Source of the DNA: DATLFA01 sp035525225
GTDB lineage: Bacteria; Actinomycetota; Acidimicrobiia; Acidimicrobiales; WLNW01
Direction: 5' to 3'
Length of the DNA stretch: 64,000 nt
NCBI GenBank assembly: GCA_035525225.1
Contig: DATLFA010000034.1
Location: 1-64,000 of the forward strand
Made by a program: the position numbers and the translations under genes. The notes beneath the pieces were generated by a model, which made no database searches, was not told the origin of the DNA, and saw only the letters and a program-made list of their open reading frames with translations. This document shows positions 35,432-43,510 of this stretch, piece by piece (position 1 is the stretch's first letter; each line of letters begins with the position of its first letter).

Positions 35432-36196
35432 ATGCGACTAGAGCACAAGGTGGCGCTCATCACGGGCGCGGCGAGCGGTATGGGTCGCGCCGCCGCTGTC
35501 GAATTCGCGCGCGAGGGCGCCCAGGTCGCGATGAGCGACGTCAACGAGGACGCCCTCGCCGAGACCGCCTCGCTCGTCGGCGCCGCCGGCGGTGTGTGCA
35601 TCTCGATCGTCGGTGACGTGTCCAACGCGAGCGACGTCGCGACGATGGTCGGGCGCGCCGTCGACGCATTCGGCGCGCTCGACGTGCTCTACAGCAACGC
35701 GGCCATCTACCTGCCGAATCGTGGTGACGCTCCGGTCGTCGACCTTGACGAGGAAGTTTGGCAACGCGTGATCGATGTCAACCTCAAGGGCGTCTACCTC
35801 TGCGCAAAGCACGCGATCCCGGCGATGATCCGCGGTGGCGGAGGCTCGATCATCAACGTGTCGTCCCTCGCGGGCACGCGCGGGTCGCGCCAGAGCCACG
35901 CGTACGCGATGGCCAAGGGCGGGGTCATCTCGTTGACGCAATCGTTGGCGGTCACCTACGGCCCGCACGGCATCCGGGCCAACGCCATCGCTCCGGGCGC
36001 CATCGACACGCCGATGATCCGGGGCAGCGCAACACTCGACGACGCATCGACGCGCGCCATGATGGCGCACCTGCCGCTCGGCCGTGTCGGGCTCGCCGAA
36101 GATGTGGCCCGGTTGGCGCTGTTCCTCGCCAGCGACGAGTCGGCCTACGTCACCGGCACCGTGCAAGTCGTCGACGGCGGCTTCAGCCTCGGCTAA
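35432..36196 (+). CDS. Short-chain dehydrogenase/reductase
   Basis: 254 residues from ATG 35432, five bases after the previous stop. Rossmann motif TGAASGMGRAAA, NAA motif YSNAAIY, and the active site Ser (INVSSLAG) with Tyr and Lys in AYAMAKGG. The C-terminal GTVQVVDGGFSLG is typical of classical SDRs. It is NAD(P)-dependent and oxidises or reduces an alcohol/ketone of the pathway. A family hairpin follows the gene. Confidence 0.93.
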   Translation: MRLEHKVALITGAASGMGRAAAVEFAREGAQVAMSDVNEDALAETASLVGAAGGVCISIVGDVSNASDVATMVGRAVDAFGALDVLYSNAAIYLPNRGDAPVVDLDEEVWQRVIDVNLKGVYLCAKHAIPAMIRGGGGSIINVSSLAGTRGSRQSHAYAMAKGGVISLTQSLAVTYGPHGIRANAIAPGAIDTPMIRGSATLDDASTRAMMAHLPLGRVGLAEDVARLALFLASDESAYVTGTVQVVDGGFSLG

Positions 36197-36218
36197 CTCC
36201 CGCTTCTGATGACCAGGG

Positions 36219-36268
36219 CTTCTCTTGGCGTTTTACCGGTGTCTACACCGGTAAAACGCCAACAGAAC
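36219..36268. terminator. Inverted-repeat hairpin, family copy 1
   Basis: Arms 36225-36242 and 36245-36262 are exact reverse complements (TTGGCGTTTTACCGGTGT on the left). Outer feet CTTCT and AGAAC extend the pairing with mismatches. It lies between convergent genes. A near copy occurs at 56.4 kb. It probably acts as a bidirectional terminator, or is a small dispersed repeat. Confidence 0.75.
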
Positions 36269-36296
36269 GGGTCGTGAACGAGTCGCGGACGGGTCG

Positions 36297-37139
36297 TCAG
36301 TCGGTTTCGCGTAGTTCGTCGACGTAGCGATTGGTGCCGTGCGCGACGGCGACGAACGGTGCGCAGAGTTCGAGCTTGCCTTGGCCGCCGGCGTCGATGC
36401 GCGCGCCGTGGCGGGCGAAGCGAGTCATCCAGTGCACGCGTGGGTCTTCATGCAAGAGATGGATCAGCGTGACGCGCCGGTCGGCGCCGGGGATGTCGGC
36501 CACATCGGGTTGCTTGTCGGGCGGCAGTGGTTGCGGTGCGAACCGCAAGGTCATGGCGACCGGTGAGTGCGGACCACGCTGCGTCCATGGCACGTACTCG
36601 GATTGCAGCCACGAGTCGAGATCGTCGCGCCCAACGTTCTCGTGGGCGTCGATGATCTCGAGCACCACTGCGGGGAAGTCATGGTCGAGTGAGTGGATAT
36701 CGCGCGGGCCCGCCGCGTCGACTCTCGTGTAGCCGAGGTAGTCCTGGAACGAGGTGTAGACGTGCGTGCGGTCGGTGTGGATGCGGTTGTCGGCGCGCAA
36801 CCGGTAGTTCGTCGAACTCGTCCAGCGGACGTGATCTTCCATGCGCCCCCGCGAGATCCAATACAGGTGTAGGTAGCAGCCGGCGGACACGGGCGAAGCG
36901 ATGATCGACGAGTCGGGATAGCGCAGCAGCTGCAGATCGCGTGTCGCGACGAAGCGTTTGCCGGCGAACATCCACGGCATCGCGAGCGCGCCCGAGTAGA
37001 AGTGGTCGTCTTCGTACCAACGGTTGTACGCGATCTCTGTGCCCGGGTGCGGCTCGACCATCGAGATCAACGCGCCCCCGATCTCGACGTCGTACGGCCC
37101 TACCTTTGGTAACTCGGTGTACGCTGCGTCTGCGGTCAC
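36297..37139 (-). CDS. Protein of unknown function with two EthD/dimeric alpha-beta-barrel-like halves
   Basis: 280 residues from GTG 37139, six bases after AGGAG; a longer frame upstream is unsupported. The first half has IAYNRWYEDDHFYSGALAMP and FAGKRFVATRDLQLLRYP, a pattern of ferredoxin-like stress or EthD-type domains. A similar stretch recurs around ALVVLEIIDAHENVG-like sequence and LQSEYVPWTQRGP. Such proteins may isomerise or shield reactive intermediates. It is divergent from the hydroxyacid dehydrogenase gene with only 39 bases between starts. The domain assignment is tentative. Confidence 0.5.
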   Translation of the reverse strand: MTADAAYTELPKVGPYDVEIGGALISMVEPHPGTEIAYNRWYEDDHFYSGALAMPWMFAGKRFVATRDLQLLRYPDSSIIASPVSAGCYLHLYWISRGRMEDHVRWTSSTNYRLRADNRIHTDRTHVYTSFQDYLGYTRVDAAGPRDIHSLDHDFPAVVLEIIDAHENVGRDDLDSWLQSEYVPWTQRGPHSPVAMTLRFAPQPLPPDKQPDVADIPGADRRVTLIHLLHEDPRVHWMTRFARHGARIDAGGQGKLELCAPFVAVAHGTNRYVDELRETD

Positions 37140-37178
37140 GAATGCTCCTATGTCGGTGTCGGCGCATACTGTAGGAGG

Positions 37179-38354
37179 ATGCGCTCGCAGCCGCGCTTCC
37201 ACAGCGTCGACCATGCTCAGCACCTCGCGAAGCGGCGTGTACCGCGCAGCGTGTATCGCTACATCGAAGGCGGCACCGAGGACGAATACACCGTGCGCGC
37301 CAACCGCGCGGCGTTCGCGGAGGTCACCTTCAATCCCCGGGCGGCGGTGCTCCACGACCAGCGCGACACGCGGACGACCGTCGTCGGCCAAGAGCTGGCG
37401 TTGCCCGTCGTGTTGGCTCCTGCCGGATATATACGCCTCGCTCATCGCGACGGCGAAGTCGGTGCCGCACGCGCCGCCGGTGCGATGGGCACCGCCGTCG
37501 GCGTCAGCACGTTGTCGTACTACCCGATCGAGACGGTCGCGGCGGCGTCGACAGGTCCGGTGTGGTACCAGCTCTACTTCGCCGGTGGCCGCCCCGGGGC
37601 CGAGATCGCCATCGAACGGGCGCAGGCTGCCGGTTGCCGCGCGCTCATCGTCACCGTCGACCTGGCCGCGGCGGCGGGACGAGAACGCGCGCTGCGGGGC
37701 GGAGTGATCCCGCAGCGGGTGACGCTGAAGAACGCGTTGTCCTACGCGCCCGAGCTCGTCGTGCGGCCGCGCTGGCTCTACGACTTCGCCCGCGACGGGT
37801 TGCGCCTCGACGTGCCCAACGTGCGGGCCGACCGCGACAGCCCGCCGCTGAGCGCGGCCGCCGCCTCGCGGTCGATGCGCAAGGCCGCGCCGACCTGGTC
37901 CGACTTCGGCTGGATCCGCGAGCAGTGGACCGGCCCGATCATCGTCAAAGGCATCCTCAACCGCGACGATGCCCGACGCGCCGTCGACTGTGGCGCCGAC
38001 GCGATCGTGGTATCGAACCACGGCGGCAACGCGCTCGACGGCACACCCGCGACGCTCGGATTGTTGCCCCGCATCGTCGACGCCGTCGGTAGCGACGTGG
38101 AGGTACTCGTCGACGGAGGCATACGCCGCGGGGTCGACGCCGTCAAGGCGATCGCGCTCGGCGCGCGTGCAGTACTCGTCGGGCGTGCGTACATCTGGGG
38201 ATTGGCCGCCGGCGGCAGTGAAGGAGTCGAGCGCGTGCTCACACTTTTCAAGGACGGCATCGAACGAACGTTGGCCCTACTGGGTTGTCCGTCGGTGACT
38301 GCACTCGATCGCAGCTATGTCGACGCACCGCGTCTGTGGATGGGGGACAAATGA
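37179..38354 (+). CDS. FMN-dependent alpha-hydroxyacid dehydrogenase, MftD-like
   Basis: 391 residues from ATG 37179. An AGGAGG lies immediately before the ATG, with no spacer. The FMN-barrel family is shown by VPRSVYRYIEGGTEDEYTVR, PVVLAPAGYIRLAHRDGE, YQLYFAGGR and the active-site VSNHGGNALDGTPAT, in which canonical enzymes have NHGGRQLD. The NHGGN-LDGTPA form is typical of MftD, the enzyme that modifies the mycofactocin peptide. No mftA, mftB or mftC is present here, so it may instead oxidise a 2-hydroxy acid of the local pathway. It overlaps the next gene (ATGATG). Confidence 0.8.
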   Translation: MRSQPRFHSVDHAQHLAKRRVPRSVYRYIEGGTEDEYTVRANRAAFAEVTFNPRAAVLHDQRDTRTTVVGQELALPVVLAPAGYIRLAHRDGEVGAARAAGAMGTAVGVSTLSYYPIETVAAASTGPVWYQLYFAGGRPGAEIAIERAQAAGCRALIVTVDLAAAAGRERALRGGVIPQRVTLKNALSYAPELVVRPRWLYDFARDGLRLDVPNVRADRDSPPLSAAAASRSMRKAAPTWSDFGWIREQWTGPIIVKGILNRDDARRAVDCGADAIVVSNHGGNALDGTPATLGLLPRIVDAVGSDVEVLVDGGIRRGVDAVKAIALGARAVLVGRAYIWGLAAGGSEGVERVLTLFKDGIERTLALLGCPSVTALDRSYVDAPRLWMGDK

Positions 38355-39907
38355 TGCCGGTGTCGTTGCCGCGGACCTTTTGGCAACTCGTCGTCGATCG
38401 CGCTGACGCCGACCCTGACGCAGTGATCGTGGCCGATGACTACGGCCGTACCTTGACACGAGCCGGGTTGCGCGACGAGGCCGAGCGAGTAGCGGCGGCG
38501 TTCGCGGGCCGAGGCGTCCGCGCCGGCACGGTCGTGTCGTGGCAACTGCCCACGACAGTCGAAGCGCTGGTGTTGTTGGTGGCATTGGCCCGCCTCGGTG
38601 CGACGCAGAATCCGATCATTCCGATCTTGCGCGATCGCGAAGTGGGCTTCATCACCCGTCAGGTCGGGACGCAGGTCTTCGTCTCGCCCGGCACCTGGCG
38701 CGGGTTCGACTACACCGCGATGGTGCGCGAAGTCAGTGGCGATCAACAACTCGATGTCGTCGAGGTCGACCTCGAAGCACTCGGCGGAACAACCGGTCTG
38801 CGGCTCCCGACGGGTGACCGGACCGTGCTGCCGGCCGCACCCACCGACGACGATGTTCGCTGGCTGTACTACTCGTCGGGCACGACCGCGTCGCCGAAGG
38901 GTGCCCGCCACACCGACACGTCGATTATGTCCGGGTCCTTCGGCATGTTGGCCGGCGTCGGGTTCAGCGAACGCGACGTCTATCCCATCGCGTGGCCCGT
39001 CTCTCACATCGGCGGCTCGACGATGCTCACGACATCGCTCGTCAGCGGGTACCGCATGGTCCTGTTCGATACCTTCGATGTCGCGACCTCGCCCGAGCGC
39101 ATGGCCGCGCATCGTCCGACATTGGTCGGCACGGCGGTGCCGTTCTTTCGCGCGTTCATCGACGCACAGCGTCGCCATGGCAGTACGCCACTGTTCCCCG
39201 ACCTGCGCGCCGGTGCATTCGGCGGAGCTCCGCTTCCGGCAGAGATCCACGTGGAGATGCGCGAGTCGTTCGGCGTCAACCTCATCGGCTCGTGGGGTCT
39301 GACCGAGTTCCCCATTTCGACGTCGGCCTACGCGGACGACCCGACCCACGTTCTCGAGTCCACCGTCGGCCGCTTGTCGCCTGGTGTGTCGCTGCGCGTG
39401 GTCGGTGCCGACGGTCTCGACGTCGCGTTGGGCGACGAGGGCGAGCTGCGGTTGAAGGGTCCACAGTGTTGCCAGGGATACGTCGACGCGGCGCTCGACA
39501 CCGATGGCTTCGACGAGGACGGCTGGTTTCGCACCGGCGATCTCGGTTGGATCGGCGAAGACGGCAACGTGCGCATCACGGGCCGCCTGAAGGACATCGT
39601 GATCCGCAACGCCGAGAACATCTCGGTGCTCGAGATCGAAGAGACGCTGTTTCGCCATCCGTCGGTCGCGGACGCGAGCGTGCTCGGCCTACCCGATGCC
39701 CGGACCGGCGAGCGTGTCTGCGCCGTGGTCGTCCTGCAACCCGGTTGCACGCTCAGCCTGCAAGACCTGCGAGCACACTGCGATGCCGAAGGCCTTGCTC
39801 GGCAGAAGTGTCCCGAACAGCTCGAGATCGTCGACGAGTTGCCTCGCAACCCGATGGGCAAGGTGGTCAAACCCGAGCTGCGCCAGCGCTTCGGGCAGCC
39901 GAATTGA
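38351..39907 (+). CDS. AMP-dependent acyl-CoA synthetase/ligase (paralogue 1)
   Basis: 518 residues from ATG 38351, overlapping the previous stop. ATP-binding motif YYSSGTTASPKGARHT, then GSWGLTEF, and the C-terminal hinge with the catalytic Lys in RNPMGKVVKPELRQRF. RLKDIVIRNAENISVLEIEE is the family's A8/A10 region. It activates a carboxylic acid to an acyl-adenylate and then to a CoA ester. Its closest relative here is the ligase at 54832, with which it shares VSWQxPT and GTWRGFDY, so the two arose by duplication. Confidence 0.93.
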   Translation: MMPVSLPRTFWQLVVDRADADPDAVIVADDYGRTLTRAGLRDEAERVAAAFAGRGVRAGTVVSWQLPTTVEALVLLVALARLGATQNPIIPILRDREVGFITRQVGTQVFVSPGTWRGFDYTAMVREVSGDQQLDVVEVDLEALGGTTGLRLPTGDRTVLPAAPTDDDVRWLYYSSGTTASPKGARHTDTSIMSGSFGMLAGVGFSERDVYPIAWPVSHIGGSTMLTTSLVSGYRMVLFDTFDVATSPERMAAHRPTLVGTAVPFFRAFIDAQRRHGSTPLFPDLRAGAFGGAPLPAEIHVEMRESFGVNLIGSWGLTEFPISTSAYADDPTHVLESTVGRLSPGVSLRVVGADGLDVALGDEGELRLKGPQCCQGYVDAALDTDGFDEDGWFRTGDLGWIGEDGNVRITGRLKDIVIRNAENISVLEIEETLFRHPSVADASVLGLPDARTGERVCAVVVLQPGCTLSLQDLRAHCDAEGLARQKCPEQLEIVDELPRNPMGKVVKPELRQRFGQPN

Positions 39908-39928
39908 TCCGAAGCTAGCGTGGGCGGC

Positions 39929-40696
39929 ATGACTGGAAGCATTCCTCATTCGCCCCTCACCGGCGTGATCATCACCGGCGGTGGTTCGGGCATCGGTGCC
40001 GCGACGATGCACGCGTTGGCCGAGGCCGGCAGACCCGTGGCCGCGTGGGATCTCAACGGTGACAACGCGCGCCGAGTCGCCGATGAAGTACGTCAGAAGT
40101 ACGGCGTCGCCGCGATCGGGCTTGCTCTCGACGTGACCGATCGCGAGTCGTTTGCGGTCGCCATCGAAACCAGCCGCAACGCGATGGGCACCATCGGCGG
40201 CCTCGTGCACAGCGCCGGCATTCCCGGCGTGAGCATGATCGACGAGCTCGACGAGTCGGTGTGGGCATTGACGTTGTCGACACATCTCACTGCGGCTGCG
40301 TTGTTGATCCGAGATCTCACGCCCGACCTCAAGGCGAACCCGGGTTCGGCGACTGTGTTCATCGCGTCGATCGCAGCGATCGTCGGCTTCGACGCCAACC
40401 CCGCGTATTGCGCGGCCAAGTCGGGCTTGCTCGGCTTGGCTCGTTCGACTGCTGCTCGTCTGGGCGAGCACGGCATACGCGCCAACTCGGTGTGCCCCGG
40501 TTTCATCGACACGCCGATGATGGCGCGGTCGCTGCAGTCCGGACCCGATCGCTTCGCGACGCGTTCGCCGCTGCGCCGAATCGGCCGACCCGACGACATC
40601 GCGACGGCGGTGCGGTTCTTGCTCTCCGATGACGCGTCGTTCATCACAGGCGCGGAGATCGTCGTCGACGGCGGCGTAACGCGGACGGCGTTCTAG
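39929..40696 (+). CDS. Short-chain dehydrogenase/reductase
   Basis: About 255 residues from ATG 39929; GTG 39920 nine bases earlier is the alternative. Nucleotide motif TGGGSGIGAATMHALAEAG, then SAGIPG, Ser in FIASIAAIVG, and Tyr-Lys in AYCAAKSGLLGL. It ends in the usual ITGAEIVVDGGVTRT. It is NAD(P)-dependent. It lies 21 bases after the ligase and three before the CoA-transferase gene, in one operon, so it probably acts on a hydroxy- or keto-acyl intermediate. Confidence 0.92.
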   Translation: MTGSIPHSPLTGVIITGGGSGIGAATMHALAEAGRPVAAWDLNGDNARRVADEVRQKYGVAAIGLALDVTDRESFAVAIETSRNAMGTIGGLVHSAGIPGVSMIDELDESVWALTLSTHLTAAALLIRDLTPDLKANPGSATVFIASIAAIVGFDANPAYCAAKSGLLGLARSTAARLGEHGIRANSVCPGFIDTPMMARSLQSGPDRFATRSPLRRIGRPDDIATAVRFLLSDDASFITGAEIVVDGGVTRTAF

Positions 40697-40698
40697 CC

Positions 40699-43044
40699 AT
40701 GAGCGGCGTGTTCGAAGGACTGCAAGTCGTCGATCTCACCGAAGGATTCGCCGGCGCGTTGTGCACGATGATCCTCGGCGACAACGGGGCGTCGGTGATC
40801 CGCGTCGTACCGCCGAGCGATCTCGAGACTGATCCCGCGGCAAACCTTGCCGGCGCGCGCCAGTGGCACCGCAGCAAGGAGACTCGCCGTCTCGATTTGC
40901 GTGATGCCGCCGCCCTCGCCGAGTGCTCTCGACTGCTCGACGAAGCCGACGTCGTCGTCGCGACCGATGGGTCGTGGGCATCCGAGCACCTCGGGCAGTC
41001 ATTCGCCGACGCGGTCGCGTCGCGCCCGCACCTCATCGGTTGCTTCATCGACGCGTTCGGTGATCATCCGACACTCGGCGGCGCGCCGATGCACGACGGT
41101 CTGGTGCTCGCCGCATCGGGTCGCATGTTCGACATGGGGCGCATGGCCCGGCGCGATCGGCCGGTGTACGTCGCGCCGCCGTTGGGCAGTTACGGCGCGG
41201 CACAGTCCGCGGTGCAGGCGGTGTGTTGCGCTCTGTACGAACGGCTACACAGCCATCGCGGGCAGTTGGCGCGCGTCAACATGTTGCGGGCGCTGACGAT
41301 CTTCGATTTCGGTGGCCCGCGCGAGTTCGCCGGCCCGCCTCGAGTCGCCGACCCTGCGTTGGGGCCGACGCCGATGCTGGGCTACACGCCGGCGCGCACC
41401 AAGGATGGCAAGTGGCTGCAGTGGGCCAACTGGGCGCCGCATCTCCTGTGGCACATGCTCGACGTGCTCGGGTTGGGTGAATGGCGCAACGATCCCGTGA
41501 TGAAGGACCTGCCCAACGTCGAGCCCCGAGCGGCCCACGAGGCATGGGAGCGCGTGCTCATAGGCACCGCGCAGCGCACCGCCGCCGAGTGGACCGCGCT
41601 GCTCACCGAGAGCGGCGTCACCGGCGGCGATCTGTTCACGAACACCATCGACGGTATGGATCATCCACAAGCACGCCACAACGGCAACGTGATCGCCGTC
41701 GACGACCCCGAGGTGGGACCGACCGAACAGATCGGTCCCGTCGCGCAAATGGGGGCATTGCACGGCAGTGTCGGGCCCAAGGATTGGAAGACCAACGCGA
41801 AGCGACCCGCACCGGGCACCCGCGACGATCGCCGGCCACTCGACGGAGTGCTCTTGCTCGAGGCGGCGTCGATGATCGCTACGCCTATCGGTTCGTGCCT
41901 TCTTTCCGACTTCGGTGCGCGTGTAATCAAGATCGAGCCGCTCGAAGGAGAACCGGGACGCGTATTGCCCTTCGACAAGACGCTGCTCGGCAAAGAGAGC
42001 ATCTGTGTCGACATCAAGGCGCCCGAGGGCCGAGAGATCGTGCACAAACTGGCCGCGAAGGCCGACATGTTCCTGCACAACTACCGGCCGGGTGTTCCCG
42101 AGAAGCTCGGCATCGATTACGCGTCGTTGAGCGCGCACAATCCGCAACTCGTCTATTGCTATGCCGGCGCGTACGGCAAGGACGGTCCATACGCAAAGAT
42201 GCCGGCGTATCACCCGATCGCCGGAGCGATCTGCGGCAACGCGACACGGCAGGCGGGCGTCGGTGCGCTCGAGAGCGGGCCTCTCACACTCGAGCAACTG
42301 AAGGAACGATCGCTGCATCTCGGAGCCTCCAACGAGGGTCATCCCGACCCGGTCACCGGCGCGCTCGTCGCCAGCGTGTTGCTGATCGGGCTCATGGGTC
42401 GCGAGAACATGGGTGTCGGTCAAGAGATGACGACGACGATGCTCGGCGCCAGCGCGTATCTGATGAGCGGCGACTGGATTCGCTACGAAGGGCGCCCGCC
42501 CATCGAGGAAGTCGACGCCGGCCTGCATGGCACACACGCCCTCAACCGTCTTTACGAGACGTCTGACGGATGGATCTTCCTCGCATGCCCTACCCAAGGT
42601 GAATGGGAGCATTTCTGCGCCACCTTCGGCAGCGACGCGCTGCGCAACGATGATCGATACAAGACCGTCGAGAGCCGGCGCGCGCACGATCTCGATCTCG
42701 CGTCCGAACTCGCCGGCTCTTTTGCAACGCAACACGCCGATGAAGTCGAGACCCGCGCGATGGCGGCGGGTGTGGGTTGCGTGCGCGCGGATCGTTGCGG
42801 TTTCGGTGAGTTCCAACTGGCCGAGATCGAGGCTGGTCGCTATGCGCTGGCCCGCGAGGTCGACGACCTCGCGGGTGGGCTCCGGTGGCGTCCCGCGGCG
42901 ACCATCGACATGCACGGCGTCGACGAAGTCGGGCCGGCCTGCCGGGCGGGGCAACACACCGTCGCCATCCTCGGCGAACTCGGCTATTCAGCCGAGGCGA
43001 TCGACGACCTGCTGGCCCGCCGCATCGTCGCCGCCACGGTCTGA
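40699..43044 (+). CDS. Double-domain family III CoA-transferase, N-half without catalytic Asp
   Basis: 781 residues, about twice the length of a normal CaiB/Frc enzyme. Both halves (about 1-370 and 375-781) have the family's opening pattern (GLQVVDLTEGFAGALCTMIL; GVLLLEAASMIATPIGSCLL). The second half has the nucleophile region HPDPVTGALVASVLLIGLM with the expected Asp, while the same position in the first half reads Ser (PPLGSYGAAQSAVQAV). One half is thus likely structural, giving a fused pseudo-dimer. It transfers CoA between acids, or racemises. The parallel protein at 56444 has the same arrangement. Confidence 0.88.
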   Translation: MSGVFEGLQVVDLTEGFAGALCTMILGDNGASVIRVVPPSDLETDPAANLAGARQWHRSKETRRLDLRDAAALAECSRLLDEADVVVATDGSWASEHLGQSFADAVASRPHLIGCFIDAFGDHPTLGGAPMHDGLVLAASGRMFDMGRMARRDRPVYVAPPLGSYGAAQSAVQAVCCALYERLHSHRGQLARVNMLRALTIFDFGGPREFAGPPRVADPALGPTPMLGYTPARTKDGKWLQWANWAPHLLWHMLDVLGLGEWRNDPVMKDLPNVEPRAAHEAWERVLIGTAQRTAAEWTALLTESGVTGGDLFTNTIDGMDHPQARHNGNVIAVDDPEVGPTEQIGPVAQMGALHGSVGPKDWKTNAKRPAPGTRDDRRPLDGVLLLEAASMIATPIGSCLLSDFGARVIKIEPLEGEPGRVLPFDKTLLGKESICVDIKAPEGREIVHKLAAKADMFLHNYRPGVPEKLGIDYASLSAHNPQLVYCYAGAYGKDGPYAKMPAYHPIAGAICGNATRQAGVGALESGPLTLEQLKERSLHLGASNEGHPDPVTGALVASVLLIGLMGRENMGVGQEMTTTMLGASAYLMSGDWIRYEGRPPIEEVDAGLHGTHALNRLYETSDGWIFLACPTQGEWEHFCATFGSDALRNDDRYKTVESRRAHDLDLASELAGSFATQHADEVETRAMAAGVGCVRADRCGFGEFQLAEIEAGRYALAREVDDLAGGLRWRPAATIDMHGVDEVGPACRAGQHTVAILGELGYSAEAIDDLLARRIVAATV

Positions 43045-43064
43045 CCCCCGCTCCCTGAAACGAG

Positions 43065-43086
43065 CCGTTCCTGCGGTCGAGAACGG
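43065..43086. terminator. Weak hairpin at a convergent junction
   Basis: CCGTTC (43065-43070) pairs with GAACGG (43081-43086) around a ten-base loop, just before the stop of the DUF35 gene and 21 bases after the CoA-transferase stop. The feet match the other junction hairpins. The stem is only six base pairs, so this is tentative. Confidence 0.35.
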
Positions 43087-43087
43087 G

Positions 43088-43501
43088 TTAGGTGTCGCGC
43101 TCCCACTGGAGGAGGGTGACGTCTTCGGAGACACGTTCGAAGAACGCGCGCACCTTGATACCGCATTCGAGGTCGTCGACATCGGTATCGGCGTAGGGCG
43201 CCATGATGCGGATGCCGTCGCCGAGGTCGGCGACGACCAACCCATACGGGAGACGATCCTTGAACCATGGATCGAACGCGCGGTGCGACACCATGTAGGT
43301 GTACACGACACCGTGTCGGGGCGCGGCCTGCCAGCCGAGTCGGTCGCTATGGCAGGCGAAGCAACGCTCGCGCGGCGGCCACTGCACGTGCCCGCAGGCG
43401 TCGCAGTGCTGCACCACGATCTCGCGGCGCTGAAGCCCGGCGAAGTAGGGCGCGTAGAGCGGATCGTCGACTTGGGGTAACGGGCGGTGGGTGGCAGTCA
43501 T
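43088..43501 (-). CDS. DUF35 OB-fold/zinc-ribbon protein (Ltp2 partner type)
   Basis: 137 residues. A zinc ribbon CDACGHVQWPPRERCFACHS with two CxxC pairs is followed by an OB-fold segment (RHGVVYTYMVSHRAFDPWF, YGLVVADLGDGIRIM). DUF35 proteins dock on thiolase-like lipid-transfer proteins and are required for side-chain retro-aldol cleavage in steroid degradation. The thiolase-like gene lies nine bases upstream on the same strand, so the pair probably forms such a complex. Confidence 0.9.
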   Translation of the reverse strand: MTATHRPLPQVDDPLYAPYFAGLQRREIVVQHCDACGHVQWPPRERCFACHSDRLGWQAAPRHGVVYTYMVSHRAFDPWFKDRLPYGLVVADLGDGIRIMAPYADTDVDDLECGIKVRAFFERVSEDVTLLQWERDT

Positions 43502-43510
43502 CGTTCTCTT

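Noticed and set aside
37179..38354. A mycofactocin biosynthesis cluster
   Set aside because: Only an MftD-like gene is present; no precursor peptide, radical SAM maturase or mftB was found nearby.
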